A DNA stretch of 64,000 nucleotides. Origin: Massospora cicadina. Its lineage: Eukaryota; Entomophthoromycota; Entomophthoromycetes; Entomophthorales; Entomophthoraceae. Position 1 is the first letter of the stretch; every line of letters starts with the position of its first letter. This document shows positions 1 to 9,578 of this stretch, piece by piece. The stretch is from NCBI GenBank assembly GCA_022478985.1, contig JAKSZP010005277.1, positions 273,816 through 337,815 on the forward strand, in the 5' to 3' direction. The position numbers and the translations under genes are program-made. The notes under the pieces were generated by a model. The model had not been told where the DNA came from. It made no database searches and worked only from the letters and a program-made list of their open reading frames with translations.

Positions 1-588
1 ACAATAATAAAAATGAATGATTTTTGGTCGTGAAACTCAATTATAAACAAGTTAGGCTAATACTAATCACATTCTTTTAAGTCCTGGGTTTTTAAATTGT
101 AAAAAATTCTTTTACAACAGTTATGTTCATAGTAACGTTTAGAAGTCGTTAAAAGGGATTTTTTATATTAGATGGTCATTATCTTAAAGGTATTTATTGA
201 TATCTATCTGATTATGCCTGAGATTCTAGGAGCTGGAAGTGAGGGAAAGGAGCAAAGAGGTGTAAAGATAATGAGGGGGTGTTTTTAACAAAGCCATAAC
301 CAGTTTAGACTGGGTTTAAAAGGCTGATATCATGTTAAAAAGTTTAGGGTCATCCTGAAGTGGAACTAGAAGTGGTGATTGTACGTGGTATTGTCAAAAC
401 CTGTGAATCACATACATAACATATGAAGGAGTTGTAAATCATCCAGAAAGCCGTACTTAGGTTAGGACTTAAAGAAAAAAGAGCACCCAGGAAGGGGCTG
501 TTAAAATTCAAGTCTTTTACTGGGTGTCCATCCATGGTTGAGCCAGGAGGAGTATGCAGACTCTAGGCCAGAAGATGGTGATACCCAG
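1..588. other. Unassigned AT-rich flank left of element A
   Basis: No intact gene is visible. A 61-codon minus-strand open frame at 350-535 contains a W-x-I-x-x-S run that loosely resembles the MWTIHTI stretch near the C-terminus of the LINEs at 21.3 kb and 62.7 kb. If element A inserted into the minus-strand LINE seen from 10714 onward, this flank would hold the 3' part of that LINE. The match is weak and by eye only, and no LINE 3' tail could be found. Confidence 0.2.
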
Positions 589-1207
589 TGTTGGGATTTT
601 TGCTTATATTCCCAGCTGACTAGATTAAAGGGATCGCTAGGGGAAAACTCCCTATAATGAAGTGAATTGGATATTGTTTGACATGATTTTGGGTAACAAT
701 GTTTGGGGGATTTTAGGTGATTCGCCTAGTTTATATCTGTCAGAGATCAATCAATGTGAATGCTTAAAATCTTGCCGGACAGAGTTGCCAATAAAAATTG
801 AAGCATCTGATATTTGATCAATGATTAACTATCAGGTGTACTTATTAAGATTGGTCAGTTTTCATCACCAACCAATTGAGAATTTAAGTATCAAGTTGTG
901 TGGTGATTGATGCTGCCTACAACTAGCAAATTGATCAGTTGGATTATGATTTGCCTTGATGGGTAACAAGTCCCATTACCTAAGAAGGTCGCTTGCCATA
1001 TATGATTGGTTTGCTGGGATTGAGAGGAAAACGTTAGGGACACGTTTTCCAACTCTTTCCATTTTAGGTCTTGAGGATGTCCAATGACAGAATCCTATCC
1101 AGGATGGGGAAGATTATCTCTGATGAGATGACGATGGGTAATTCAATGGCAATAGTTGCTTTTTCATCAATGAGGTGATAACTGTGGGTTGGGCACTGAA
1201 TTCACAA

Positions 1208-1213
1208 TATAAA
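1208..1213 (+). promoter_or_regulatory. TATA box of the A-family LTR
   Basis: TATAAA lies about 620 bases into the LTR. The same hexamer sits at the matching offset in all five copies: 7495-7500, 8848-8853, 10197-10202 and 18992-18997. Conservation amid heavy decay supports a promoter core for the element transcript. Its activity is inferred. Confidence 0.5.
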
Positions 1214-1549
1214 TTCCCTTAAAAATCCAACTTTATAAAAAACCAGTAAATAACAGAATTTGTGATAAGTTCTATTCTTCTTCATGGAATTTACTGCTGT
1301 GTGCTTTTATTTAAGACTCTTTATGATAAAGAGTAAGGATCTGAGTGTGGATCCAAAGAAGAGAAGCTGAGATGAATCAGGGATTGCTGCCAACTGTGTG
1401 CCACCAGAGAGAAGCTGTAAACGAGGATCTAAGTATGGATCAAGTTATGCGGTAAAAGGGAATGAAACCCTATTGAGGACTTCTTAAGTTTTTTGGGGAG
1501 GAATACTGGTCAAGCGTAGGACCCAATACTAGTGCTTTATTCAACTACA

Positions 1550-1573
1550 GATAATAGTCTTCATACTATTATC
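1550..1573 (+). other. Perfect 9-bp stem hairpin near LTR 3' end
   Basis: GATAATAGT and ACTATTATC form a perfect inverted repeat around a 6-base loop. The same stem occurs in the solo LTR near 19393-19416 with a different loop base, but is damaged in the LTRs at 6873, 8230 and 9579. The position, downstream of the TATA box and near the LTR end, would place it in R/U5 of the transcript. A role in termination or packaging is only a guess. Confidence 0.5.
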
Positions 1574-1689
1574 AATTGACTATATTTTTATTAAAAAACG
1601 CATAGATTTGACTAACACCAAGCCTGTGCAGTTTTTCAATTTAATGGTTATCAGCTGTGAATAATCAAGAAGCCCATAATTTTTACAAC

Positions 1690-1707
1690 TGGTGCTCACT
1701 ACAGGGG
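1690..1707 (+). promoter_or_regulatory. Primer-binding site of element A
   Basis: TGGTGCTCACTACAGGGG starts two bases after the LTR end and begins with TGG, complementary to the CCA end of a tRNA. Near-identical sites follow the 5' LTRs of E (41446-41463) and F (54670-54687, minus). I cannot assign the tRNA. Confidence 0.7.
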
Positions 1708-1732
1708 ATAGTTGAGTAAGATACTAGAACAC

Positions 1733-2115
1733 AATGTCATACAAGGATAAAATAAGAAAACTCAGGACGTAGTTGGCAACCATCAAACAGAACGCTTTGA
1801 ATTCAGTGAAACATTAAGAATTTTCTGCCTTGGAGGATCAAGAGTGTGAGAACTATACTGCTGGGATCACAGATAATAGTTGACATGGGGTTGACATTAG
1901 AGATACCAGAGCTGCTATATGGGGAAGTTGGAAGCCTCTGGAAGAAGTCCAGAGTAGAGCTTAAAGTGAATCCTAGAATAATTATACCAGGCCATGAAGA
2001 AAGTTGAGCTTTCCTGGCAAAATTGAATGGAAAACAGATGAAGATTGTGAAGAATCAGATTATTGCATTTGTCCATCGAATCCTGACGGCTGAATAGATA
2101 AATTCCATAATTTTA
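1733..2115 (+). pseudogene. Gag start fused by deletion to protease-RT linker (element A)
   Basis: The ATG at 1733 opens a protein starting MSYKDK, matching the Gag start of F (minus, ATG at 54628, MSYKNK) and similar to E (41510, MSYTAC). From about 1890 the sequence instead matches the segment between protease and RT: IIPGHEES and IVKNQIIAF correspond to IMLGHKEI and MEKNQIIAF of element F (52167-52355, minus). Capsid, zinc knuckle and protease are absent. The junction lies near 1880. Several stops interrupt both parts. Confidence 0.6.
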
Positions 2116-2253
2116 GGAACCTTGATGAAATGGGATTACTGGCTGGGGTAACTGAGAGTATCAATCTATTGGTTGATTGAGAGCAACCTGCTGCTCTAAC
2201 GGGAAGACAGAAGGAGGAGGTGCTTGAATTATTTAACAAGATTCTAGGAATTA

Positions 2254-3560
2254 CTTGACCATGATGACCAGAATTTGGGATGCATGAGAGATGTGATCCA
2301 TAAGGTCAATACCGGGGAAAAGTTGCAAATAAGGATGAGACCTGTTCAAAGGCCAAAGGCGGCTGAAGCGGTAGTGGAGGAAGAAATCAGAAAACTAGTG
2401 AAGCATTGTCTTCTAGTTCCGTCGTCAAGTCACTGGGCGAGCCCTATCCTTATTGTAAAGAAGAAGGATGGCTCTAATTAGGTGGTGATTATTATTGGAA
2501 GCTGAAAAAATTTATGAAGAATGATTCATATCCAATACCACTAATTATTGATGTGCTAGATTGATTAGTAGAAATGAAGTATTTCTCCGTGATGGATCTA
2601 ATATTGGGGTATTGGCAAATCAATTTGCTAAGAGAATACCAAGAGAAATGCGCGATTATAACCACTCAGGGGCTTTATCAACTGACAAGGATTCCCCATG
2701 GTATATGCAATGCGCCTGAGACGTTCCAGAGGGCCATGGACGCCATACTATATGGCTTGAATTTTTCATGCATCCTGGTGTACTTGGATGATATAAATGT
2801 GTTCAGTAGGATATTTACTGAACATTTAGACCACTTAGATGAATTTTTAAGTGACAATCCATGGCCAAACTGAAGATTAAGTCGAGAAATGTCAAATCTT
2901 CAAGAAAGAGTTTGAACATCTAGTATTTGTATTCAACTTTAGTGGACTGCAGCCGCAAGTCCAGAAAAGTGAAGCCATAGAGCAAATGGCTGTACCAAAG
3001 AGTGTCTGAGTTATCCAAGTGTTCCTTGGAATGGTTGGATACTATAGAAGATTCATTCAGGATTTTGCAAGAATCGCTGAGCCCCTCTTCCATTTGTTGA
3101 AGGATCTGAAAAAAGGATTCATTAGAGTGAAGAGGCCCAGAGATCCTTTGATGAGTTACACCAGTATTTAATAGATTCTCCAATTTTAAAATATCCAAAG
3201 TTTGATTAAGAATTCATGATACAAACTGATGCTTCGTTAATGGTGATTGGCGCCAGACTGAGCCAAGTAGATGAATTTGGGGATTAACATCTGGTGGCGT
3301 ATGTAAACCAGACACTCTCAGCTGCTGAGAGGAATTACACTGTAACTGAGCATGAATGCCTTGTGGTCATTTACGACTGTAAACAGTTTTGAATGTATAT
3401 CCATATAATGCACTTCAAAATGGTGATGGACCATTCCTCATTGCATTGTCTACACAATTTATAAGAACCAGAAGGATGGCTGGCTTAAGAGTAACTAAAG
3501 CTACTGGCTTACGATTATGAGATAGTCCAACGAGCTGGAGCTTCTCATCAGAATGTGGAT
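2254..3560 (+). pseudogene. pol: Ty3/gypsy reverse transcriptase and RNase H (element A)
   Basis: RT copies element RNA into DNA; RNase H removes the RNA strand. Open segments at 2275-2481 and 2574-2873 show the RT palm: ASPILIVKKKDG, then MDLILGYWQI, then CNAPETFQRAMD, then the active site YLDD at 2781-2792, which is intact. The next block aligns with the RT connection region. RNase H follows with IQTDAS (Asp codon at 3228-3230), TEHECL and MDHSSL. Stops and frameshifts separate the blocks, for example at 2479. The closest relatives in the window are the RTs of E and F. Confidence 0.88.
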
Positions 3561-3599
3561 GGCTTATTGCGGTTACCAATGGTCTGGGTGGTATACCAG

Positions 3600-4800
3600 A
3601 AGGCGGATGAGCTATTCCAGAGAATGATCAATAAAGAAATTAGAAACAAGACCTACTAAATTTAAGGTGCGCTTTGAAAAGCAATGTAAAAACTGAGACC
3701 ATGGATGGACAAGTTTTCAAGATGATCAATCGGAAGCAATTACTGTTCACAAAACCATTGGAAAGAGCAAGTATCATTCAAGGTGCTCATAAGGTTGTCG
3801 GGCATGTAGCCTATGGAAAACAATAAATTATATTCACTAGTATTATTACTGGGAGTCCATCAACTACAATGTAGCGGACTATCTGGCTTACTGGGTGGAG
3901 TGCCAGTTGCAAAAGCTGCATAAGAACATGACTGGATACAGATTGGTCCGCCATGGATATTCTTGGTATACAGTGTCCATTGACATGATGGGATCACTAA
4001 CCATGAGTACCGGGGGAATCAAATACATCATAGTTGTGATCAACCATTTGACTAAATAAGTCGAGATGAAGGCCCTGGTGAGAGTAGATGCTACCAGCAT
4101 TGCTTGGAAAGTTTATCCTATATCAAGTAGTAGACCAACATGGATACCCGCAGGTCCTGCTGAGTGACAATGGAACAAATTTCATGTCTCATGCGATCCT
4201 GCAATTAAATGAAATAATGGGGATCCGATTAGTCATGTCTGTACCATACTGGCCAGAGATAAATGGACTGGTGGAATGAGTCAATGGGACACTGGCCATG
4301 ACACTAAGGAGGCTGGTCATAGGAAGAACTTCTGCATGGGGAATGTACCTGAGTTTGGTGATGTTCACCTACAATATAAGTCATCATATGGTAATGGGAA
4401 AAATTCCATTGTGCTACTATATGGAAGGAAGGCCGCGTTGCCACCCTTTTTATATTAGGTGGTGGAACCAACATTGGGGATGAGTGCCAAGAAGTACCTG
4501 AACTGATTGATGAATACCCTGATTAAAATGCAATCACAATCATTTGATACAACTTTGAGAATAGGATGTGAGCAAAAATGACGGATGATAAGAATTGACT
4601 GGCTTTATCAGAATACTAAATAGGCAAAAGAGTTGCCTATTGCAATACACATGGTTTTGGGAGAAGAAACAAGTTGGATGAATTGTAATCAGGTCCATTT
4701 GAAATTATTGCCAAGATGGCGACTGACGCCTACTCCATCAAGAACCTCTTGGATGGAAGGATAGTAAATTGAGTCCATGCTAAGTACTTAAAGCGGTGGA
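3600..4800 (+). pseudogene. pol: Ty3/gypsy integrase with GPY/F module (element A)
   Basis: Integrase inserts the cDNA into the genome. The HHCC zinc domain is partly visible (AHKVVGHVAYG near 3780, but one Cys of the CxxC pair is lost). The DDE core has SIDMMG (first Asp), LLSDNGTNF (second Asp, within the open frame 4088-4279) and GLVE (Glu, just before a stop at 4277), so all three catalytic residues can be seen although in different frames. GPY/F is SGPFEIIAKMA followed by VHAKYLKRW near 4690-4797. It matches the same tail in element F at about 49570-49760. Confidence 0.8.
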
Positions 4801-4828
4801 TCAATGAAAAAAATAATGAAAAAGGAGT

Positions 4829-5040
4829 TCCTGAAGGACCTCTGAACCATTAAGATGGTTATGTCCTGATGATCGGTTAAGTCCAAAAAAGGACTGCTGA
4901 ACCAAACTAGATGGTTAAGGCTTAAAAAATAAAACTCTGAATATATAAAACTGGTAGGTCTAAGTATACCTAGGTAACATTTTGGGGGAAAAGATGGACC
5001 TCTGAACTGAAACAAGGTCAAGTCCCATAGGAAAATGAAG
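4829..5040 (+). repeat. Array of degenerate hairpin repeats after integrase (element A)
   Basis: About five units of roughly 35-50 bases carry a CTSCTGAACC core followed by a short loop and GGTT, so that AACCA...TGGTT can pair. Examples are GAACCATTAAGATGGTT and GAACCAAACTAGATGGTT; a third CTCTGAACT unit lies near 5000. The same array, in the same place relative to integrase, occurs in element F at 49285-49480 on the minus strand. It is non-coding in all frames. A structured RNA element is the simplest idea, but that is inference. Confidence 0.6.
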
Positions 5041-5049
5041 AAAAAATTA

Positions 5050-5500
5050 AGATTAATAAAAATAAAGAAAAACATATTAAATAATGCATCAAAAAAGAAA
5101 TATATTTTATAATTTTTTATTGGTCATCTTTGACTTGGGGATATTTCTGACTATTCACCTCTTGGGGGAGGGAGTATGGATCACAGTAGGAGTAAATAAC
5201 CTGTCAAAATCTATGTGAAAATAAACGCTAGTGAGGCCTTGACCTACTCAAAACCAAGTTTGTTGAGCGGATGCTGGTCCCTGCATGAAAGTGACTAGGG
5301 GAAGAAAAATGGAGATGCCAGAACATGCCAAACGCAATATCCTGAAATGGGGAGGAAAGCAACAGAACAATAAGAGGCAGTTGGCAAATAACCCTGAGTA
5401 ATCCCAATATGGCACCAGAGCCTGAAGATTGGTCATGAGCGCTTGATGTCAGGCTTCATCAAGAACACTGGACATATGAGCTGGCATCGAGCAAGGGATA
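5050..5500 (+). other. Element A spacer, no assigned gene
   Basis: AT-rich stretch followed by a G-rich tract (CTTGGGGGAGGGAG near 5160-5175) resembling a polypurine tract. No LTR-like sequence clearly begins after it, so it is not called as a PPT. Nothing else is recognised. Confidence 0.3.
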
Positions 5501-5504
5501 CTAG

Positions 5505-6790
5505 GTGGGGGTTGCCAAATTATGCCCCCTATTAAAGCCATCAGTGGAAGATACCGATTGGATATGTCAGAAACGAGATAGTCATGCTTGGAGAGAATGG
5601 CATACTGAAGATGATGTTTATGAGCTTCTTGGAAGCAGAAGCAGAATGAGAGAGGAAATCCAGGAGAGAACAGAAGCTTTGTGGCCTAACTTCATAGAAC
5701 TTGGGTAGTAAAGCAAAGAGCATAGGTTACAATGTCTCGATCTAGGATGTTTTCAAGATCAGAGGGGTTCAGAGCTATGGACAAATCCTTGGTTTCTTGG
5801 GCCCTCAATTCTGCATAGGGGAGTTCAAAATGTTTGCTGTTTCCTATGGCTATTTCAGTTGCCAAAAACAGCTGGCTTGTAATAAGGCTGAGGTGTAAAA
5901 GGAACTACAGGAGCAAGTTTGATCTGGCTGCGAACAATTGATTGAGAGCGAAGTGGATTGCTTCAGGAGGTTTTGATGATGATGGTAGGAGAATCTGCAA
6001 ATGGAGCCAAATTCCAGGAGAGTTTTGAAGTCTAGCTTAGGAATTGATAACATAGGATGAATTGTTCATAAGTCATTTGAGACAATCACTAACTTGGTTT
6101 CACTGGTGTTGATTACTGTTTCTAGTAATTCCATGAAAAGACTGGCCATAGTAATTGATTGGGAGTATGAGTTCTGGAAGTACCATATAAGAGGTTCTGA
6201 TGCACAAATTGACTCATCAGCTGGAAGAGCTGAAGGTCTTTAATAGACATGCTATTAAGCGGTTGTTGGTACTGAGACTTCAAATTTAACGTATGAGCTG
6301 GATGAGAGGAGGATGTTGGAATTATATGACAGTCAACATTATGCACTCTGAAATCGATTAAGCTCTAATTTTGGAGAAATTAATTTCAAAAATTAGAGGG
6401 CTAAGCTCTCCAGAGATTAATTAAGAATGACATGAGCCAAGATCTTATCATGAGAAAATAACAAGGGCGAATATAAATGAGCTTTCTTAATTGTGCAGTG
6501 AAACAAACATCAATGACAAGAATCTCCTGATGAGGATGAGGAGAAAATCAGGAAATTGAGGATGCCAGACCAAGAATCCTGAATATTACGGTGGGTCATA
6601 TGCCCTGATGGGGGAAATTGGTTCCAGGGATTAATATCATTATGAGTAAATTGATCATCCTGGCATGACAGAAGGTCGTGGGAACAATGCTCTGAGTATG
6701 CAGTAGTGAGGATGAAGAGGAAGAGAGCCACATGCTGAAGGGTGTCCTGAGCATCATTTAGTACCAATTGACCATACTCTGCTTATATAA
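5505..6790 (+). pseudogene. Extra 3' reading frame between integrase and LTR (element A)
   Basis: Purine-rich plus-strand sequence with coding-like pieces but many stops: an open frame at 5505-5708 (ends QERTEALWPNFIELG), a piece starting MSRSRMFSRSEG near 5733, a helical-looking piece ending DSQHYAL near 6340, and an acidic end, KVVGTML then CSSEDEEEE near 6690-6725. The last piece matches the acidic frame of element F (48694-48921, minus: GVVGTNLCSGSSDED) at protein and DNA level. Shared position and sequence in two copies argue for a real additional ORF of this family. No domain is recognised. It could be an env-position gene, a captured gene or displaced gag sequence. Confidence 0.45.
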
Positions 6791-6860
6791 ATGAACTTTT
6801 TGACTGAGTATCCAAAGTAAAATTCTCCTGTCCAATCCTTTTCTTGTTGAAAATCTAGGC

Positions 6861-6870
6861 AAGAGGGGGA
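6861..6870 (+). promoter_or_regulatory. Polypurine tract of element A
   Basis: AAGAGGGGGA lies two bases before the 3' LTR start TGTTAAG. Elements C, E and F have equivalent G-rich tracts directly before their 3' LTRs. It primes plus-strand DNA synthesis in this class. Confidence 0.75.
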
Positions 6871-6872
6871 TG

Positions 6873-7973
6873 TGTTAAGATTTTTGCCCATAATCCCAGC
6901 TGAGTAGATTACCAGGGGTCTCTAGGGGAAATTCCCTATAGCAAAGTAAATTGGATATCAGTTGACCCTAATTTCAGGGGAACAATGTTGAGGGGATTTT
7001 AGGTGAATTTTTCTGATTTTGATTCATCAGGCTTGATCTGGGTAAATGCTTAGGATCTCTTTAGACAGTGTTGCCAACGAAATGGGGGCATCTAGTAGAT
7101 CAATGATGAACTTTCAGGTGAACTGATTGGGATTGGTCAGGTTTCAACACCAACCAAAATAAAAAAAATTTAAGGATAAAGTTGCAAAATGAGTGATGCC
7201 ACCTGCAACAATTGAATCAATCAGTTGGCTTGCGACCTGCCTTAATGGGTAACAAAGTCCCATTACCTAAGCAGGTCACTTGCCAAATATGGTAGGTTCT
7301 CTGGGATTGAGAGTAAAACATTAGGGACACTTTTTCCAACTCTTTTCCATTTTAGGTCTTCTGGATGTCCGATGACAGAATCCTATCCTGGATGAGGAAG
7401 ACCATCGCTGATGAGACGACAATGGGTAATTCAATGGCAATGGCTGCCATTTCATTAATGAGGTGCAATTGAGGGCTGGTAGCCGAAATCCCACTATAAA
7501 TTTCCTTAAGAACTAGCATAATTAAAAACCAGTAATTACCAGAATTTGGACTAGTTCTAATTTTCTTCAAGGAAAATATCGTTGTGTGCTTTAATTGGAG
7601 ACTCTTTATGATAAAGAGTAGGGATCTGAGTGTGGATCCAGAGAAGAGAAGCTGAGTTGAATCAGGGATTGCTGTCAACTTTGTGTCACCAGAGAGAAGC
7701 TGTAAACGAGGATCTGAGTGAGGCTCAAGTTAAGCGATATAAGGAAATGAATCCCTTATTGAGGACATCTTAAGTTTTTGATGAGGAATACTGGTCAAGC
7801 GTAGGAAACAATACTAGTGCTTTATTCAACTACAGATAATAGTCTTCATAATAATATCAATTGACTATACATTACTATAAAACAACATGGAGAATTGCAC
7901 AACACCAAATATTGCAGTTAATCATTTAGGGGTTATCAGCCGTGAAAAATTTATAAACCCATACATTTTAACT
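6873..7973 (+). repeat. 3' LTR of element A and first LTR of a three-LTR array
   Basis: 1101 bases, begins TGTTAAGATTT after the polypurine tract and ends ATTTTAACT. TATA box at 7495-7500. It is followed not by host DNA but by a 256-base spacer and another LTR, so it belongs both to element A and to the array that ends at 10713. Confidence 0.85.
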
Positions 7974-8229
7974 CCTGGCTAAATGAAGAAACAATGATGT
8001 GGTTAATTGGGTACTGCACAGTGAGGATAATTTTTTTAAGATTCCTTTCTGCTTTAGTCTTATGTCCTAGATGAACTGGGACGTACATTCTTAAGAGTGT
8101 TGGAAACCATTTCTGAGAGGATTGGATGGTAGAAATCCTATCAATGCTTCCTAAAGTTGACTAGGTAATTGAGGGAGAGCTCAAAAGGTTTTGGGAGGAT
8201 GGGGTGTCTGTTGATTGGGTTGAGGCTAG
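7974..8229 (+). repeat. Spacer copy 1 of the LTR array
   Basis: Starts CCTGGCTAAATGAAG directly after an LTR and ends GGTTGAGGCTAG directly before the next. It is a near copy of 9324-9578. One plus-strand frame reads as protein with few breaks (MMWLIGYCTVRIIF, then LKRFWEDGVSVDW), which hints at a piece of an internal region. It is not similar to the internal region of element A. Confidence 0.75.
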
Positions 8230-9323
8230 TGTCAGGATTATTGCCCATATTCTCAGCTGACTAGATTATCAGGGGCCACTAAGGGATAATTCCCTATAGC
8301 GAAGTAAATGGATATCACTTGACCCTGATTTTGAGGTAAAATGTTTGGGGGATTTTAGATAAATCACCTGGGTCAGATCCATCAGGGATCAATCCGGGTA
8401 AACGCTTATGATCTCATTGGGCATAGATGCCAATAAAATATGGGCATCTGATAGTTGATTGATGATTAACTATCAAGTGTACTGATTGGGATTGGTCGGG
8501 CTTTATCAACAACCAATTGGGAAAGAAAGGATCAAGTTATGAGGCGAGTGATGTCACCTGAAATTAGCGAATTGATCAGTTGGTTCATGACATGCCATAA
8601 TGGGTAACAAGTCCCATTACCTAAGAAGGTAGCTTGCCAAATATGGTTGTATTTCTGGGATTGAGAGGAAAACGTTAGGGACACGTTTTCCAACTCATTC
8701 CATTTTAAGTCTCGAGGATGTCCAATGACGGAATCCTAGCCAGGATGAGGAAAATTATTTCTGATGAGATGACTATAGGTAAATCAATGTCAATGGCTGC
8801 CTTTTCATCAATGAGGTGCATCTAAGGGTTGAGCGCTGTTTACCAACTATAAATTTCCTTAAGAATTCATATAACAAAAACAACTCTTTACAGGACACTT
8901 TACCATTCTATTCTTCTCAGGGAATTATTGCTGTGTGCTTTAATTGGGAGATAATTTAGGATAAAGATTAAGGATCTGAGTGTGGATCCAAAGAATAGAA
9001 GCTGAGTTGATTCAGGGATCGTTGCCAACTGTGTGCCACCAGAGAGAAGCCTAAAAGAGGATCTGAGTGAGGATCAAGTTAAGCGGTATGAGGTAATGAA
9101 AAACTATTGAGGACATCTTAAGTTTTTTGAGGAGGAATATTAGTCAAGCGTAGAACCCAATACTAGTGCCTTATTCAACTACAGATAATAGTCTTCATAC
9201 TAATATCAATTAAATATATATTACTATAAAACAACACGGAGAATTGCACAACACCAAACATGTGCAATTAATCAATTTATGGGTTACCAGCCGTGTTAAT
9301 CAAGAAACCCATAAATTTTAACA
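8230..9323 (+). repeat. A-family LTR, second of the array
   Basis: 1094 bases, TGTCAGGATTATTG to ATTTTAACA. The first half is almost the same as the LTR at 9579-10713; the second half differs from it clearly, for example around 8840-8960. Confidence 0.85.
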
Positions 9324-9578
9324 CCTGGCTAGGTGAAGTAACAATGATGTGGTTAATTGGGTTCTGCACAGTGAGGATAATTTTTTAAAACTTCCGTTCT
9401 GCTTTAGTCTTAAGCCCTAGATGAACTGGGACGGACGTTATTAAGAGTGTTGGAAACCATTTCTGAGAGGATTGGTTGGTAGAAACTCTATCAATTCTTC
9501 CTAAAGTTGACTAAGTGAAGAGGGGGAGCTCAATAAGTCTTGGGTGGACGGGGTGTCTATTGATTGGGTTGAGGCTAG
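9324..9578 (+). repeat. Spacer copy 2 of the LTR array
   Basis: Duplicate of 7974-8229, including its junctions with the flanking LTRs. It contains AGTGAAGAGGGGGAGC at about 9510-9527, which looks like a polypurine tract but sits about 50 bases before the next LTR, so it was not called as functional. Confidence 0.75.

Larger units (their letters stand above)
589..1687 (+). repeat. 5' LTR of element A (1.1 kb)
   Basis: Begins TGTTGGGATTTT and ends TTTTTACA. It aligns along its length with 6873-7973, 8230-9323, 9579-10713 and 18381-19529, which share a TATA box about 620 bases in, an aggatctgagtgtggatcc block and a block near the 3' end with a perfect hairpin (1550-1573). It is clearly diverged from the 3' LTR, so the insertion is old. 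Confidence 0.85.
589..7973 (+). mobile_element. Ty3/gypsy retrotransposon A, decayed, gag/protease deleted
   Basis: The element has a 5' LTR (589-1687), a primer-binding site, a degenerate pol with RT, RNase H, integrase and GPY/F in the Ty3/gypsy order, a polypurine tract (6861-6870) and a 3' LTR (6873-7973). The start of gag is present (ATG at 1733, protein beginning MSYKDK), but after about 50 codons the sequence jumps to the linker between protease and RT. Most of gag and all of protease are therefore missing, an internal deletion near 1880. Unusually, about 2 kb lies between integrase and the 3' LTR; it holds a hairpin array and remnants of an extra reading frame. Closest relative in the window is element F. 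No target duplication is seen, because the 3' LTR is joined to a further LTR array. Confidence 0.85.

Noticed and set aside
350..535. 61-codon minus-strand open frame as a host gene
   Set aside because: Short, no domain, and partly similar to a LINE C-terminal stretch; not supported as a gene.
4788..5075. 95-codon minus-strand Phe-rich frame
   Set aside because: Antisense of the GPY/F end and the hairpin array; composition reflects A-rich plus-strand sequence.
5160..5176. G-rich tract as a second polypurine tract of element A
   Set aside because: No LTR start follows it, and the true tract with an LTR is at 6861-6870.
6510..6767. 85-codon minus-strand frame in element A
   Set aside because: It lies antisense to the extra reading frame that is conserved with element F on the plus strand, so it is a shadow.
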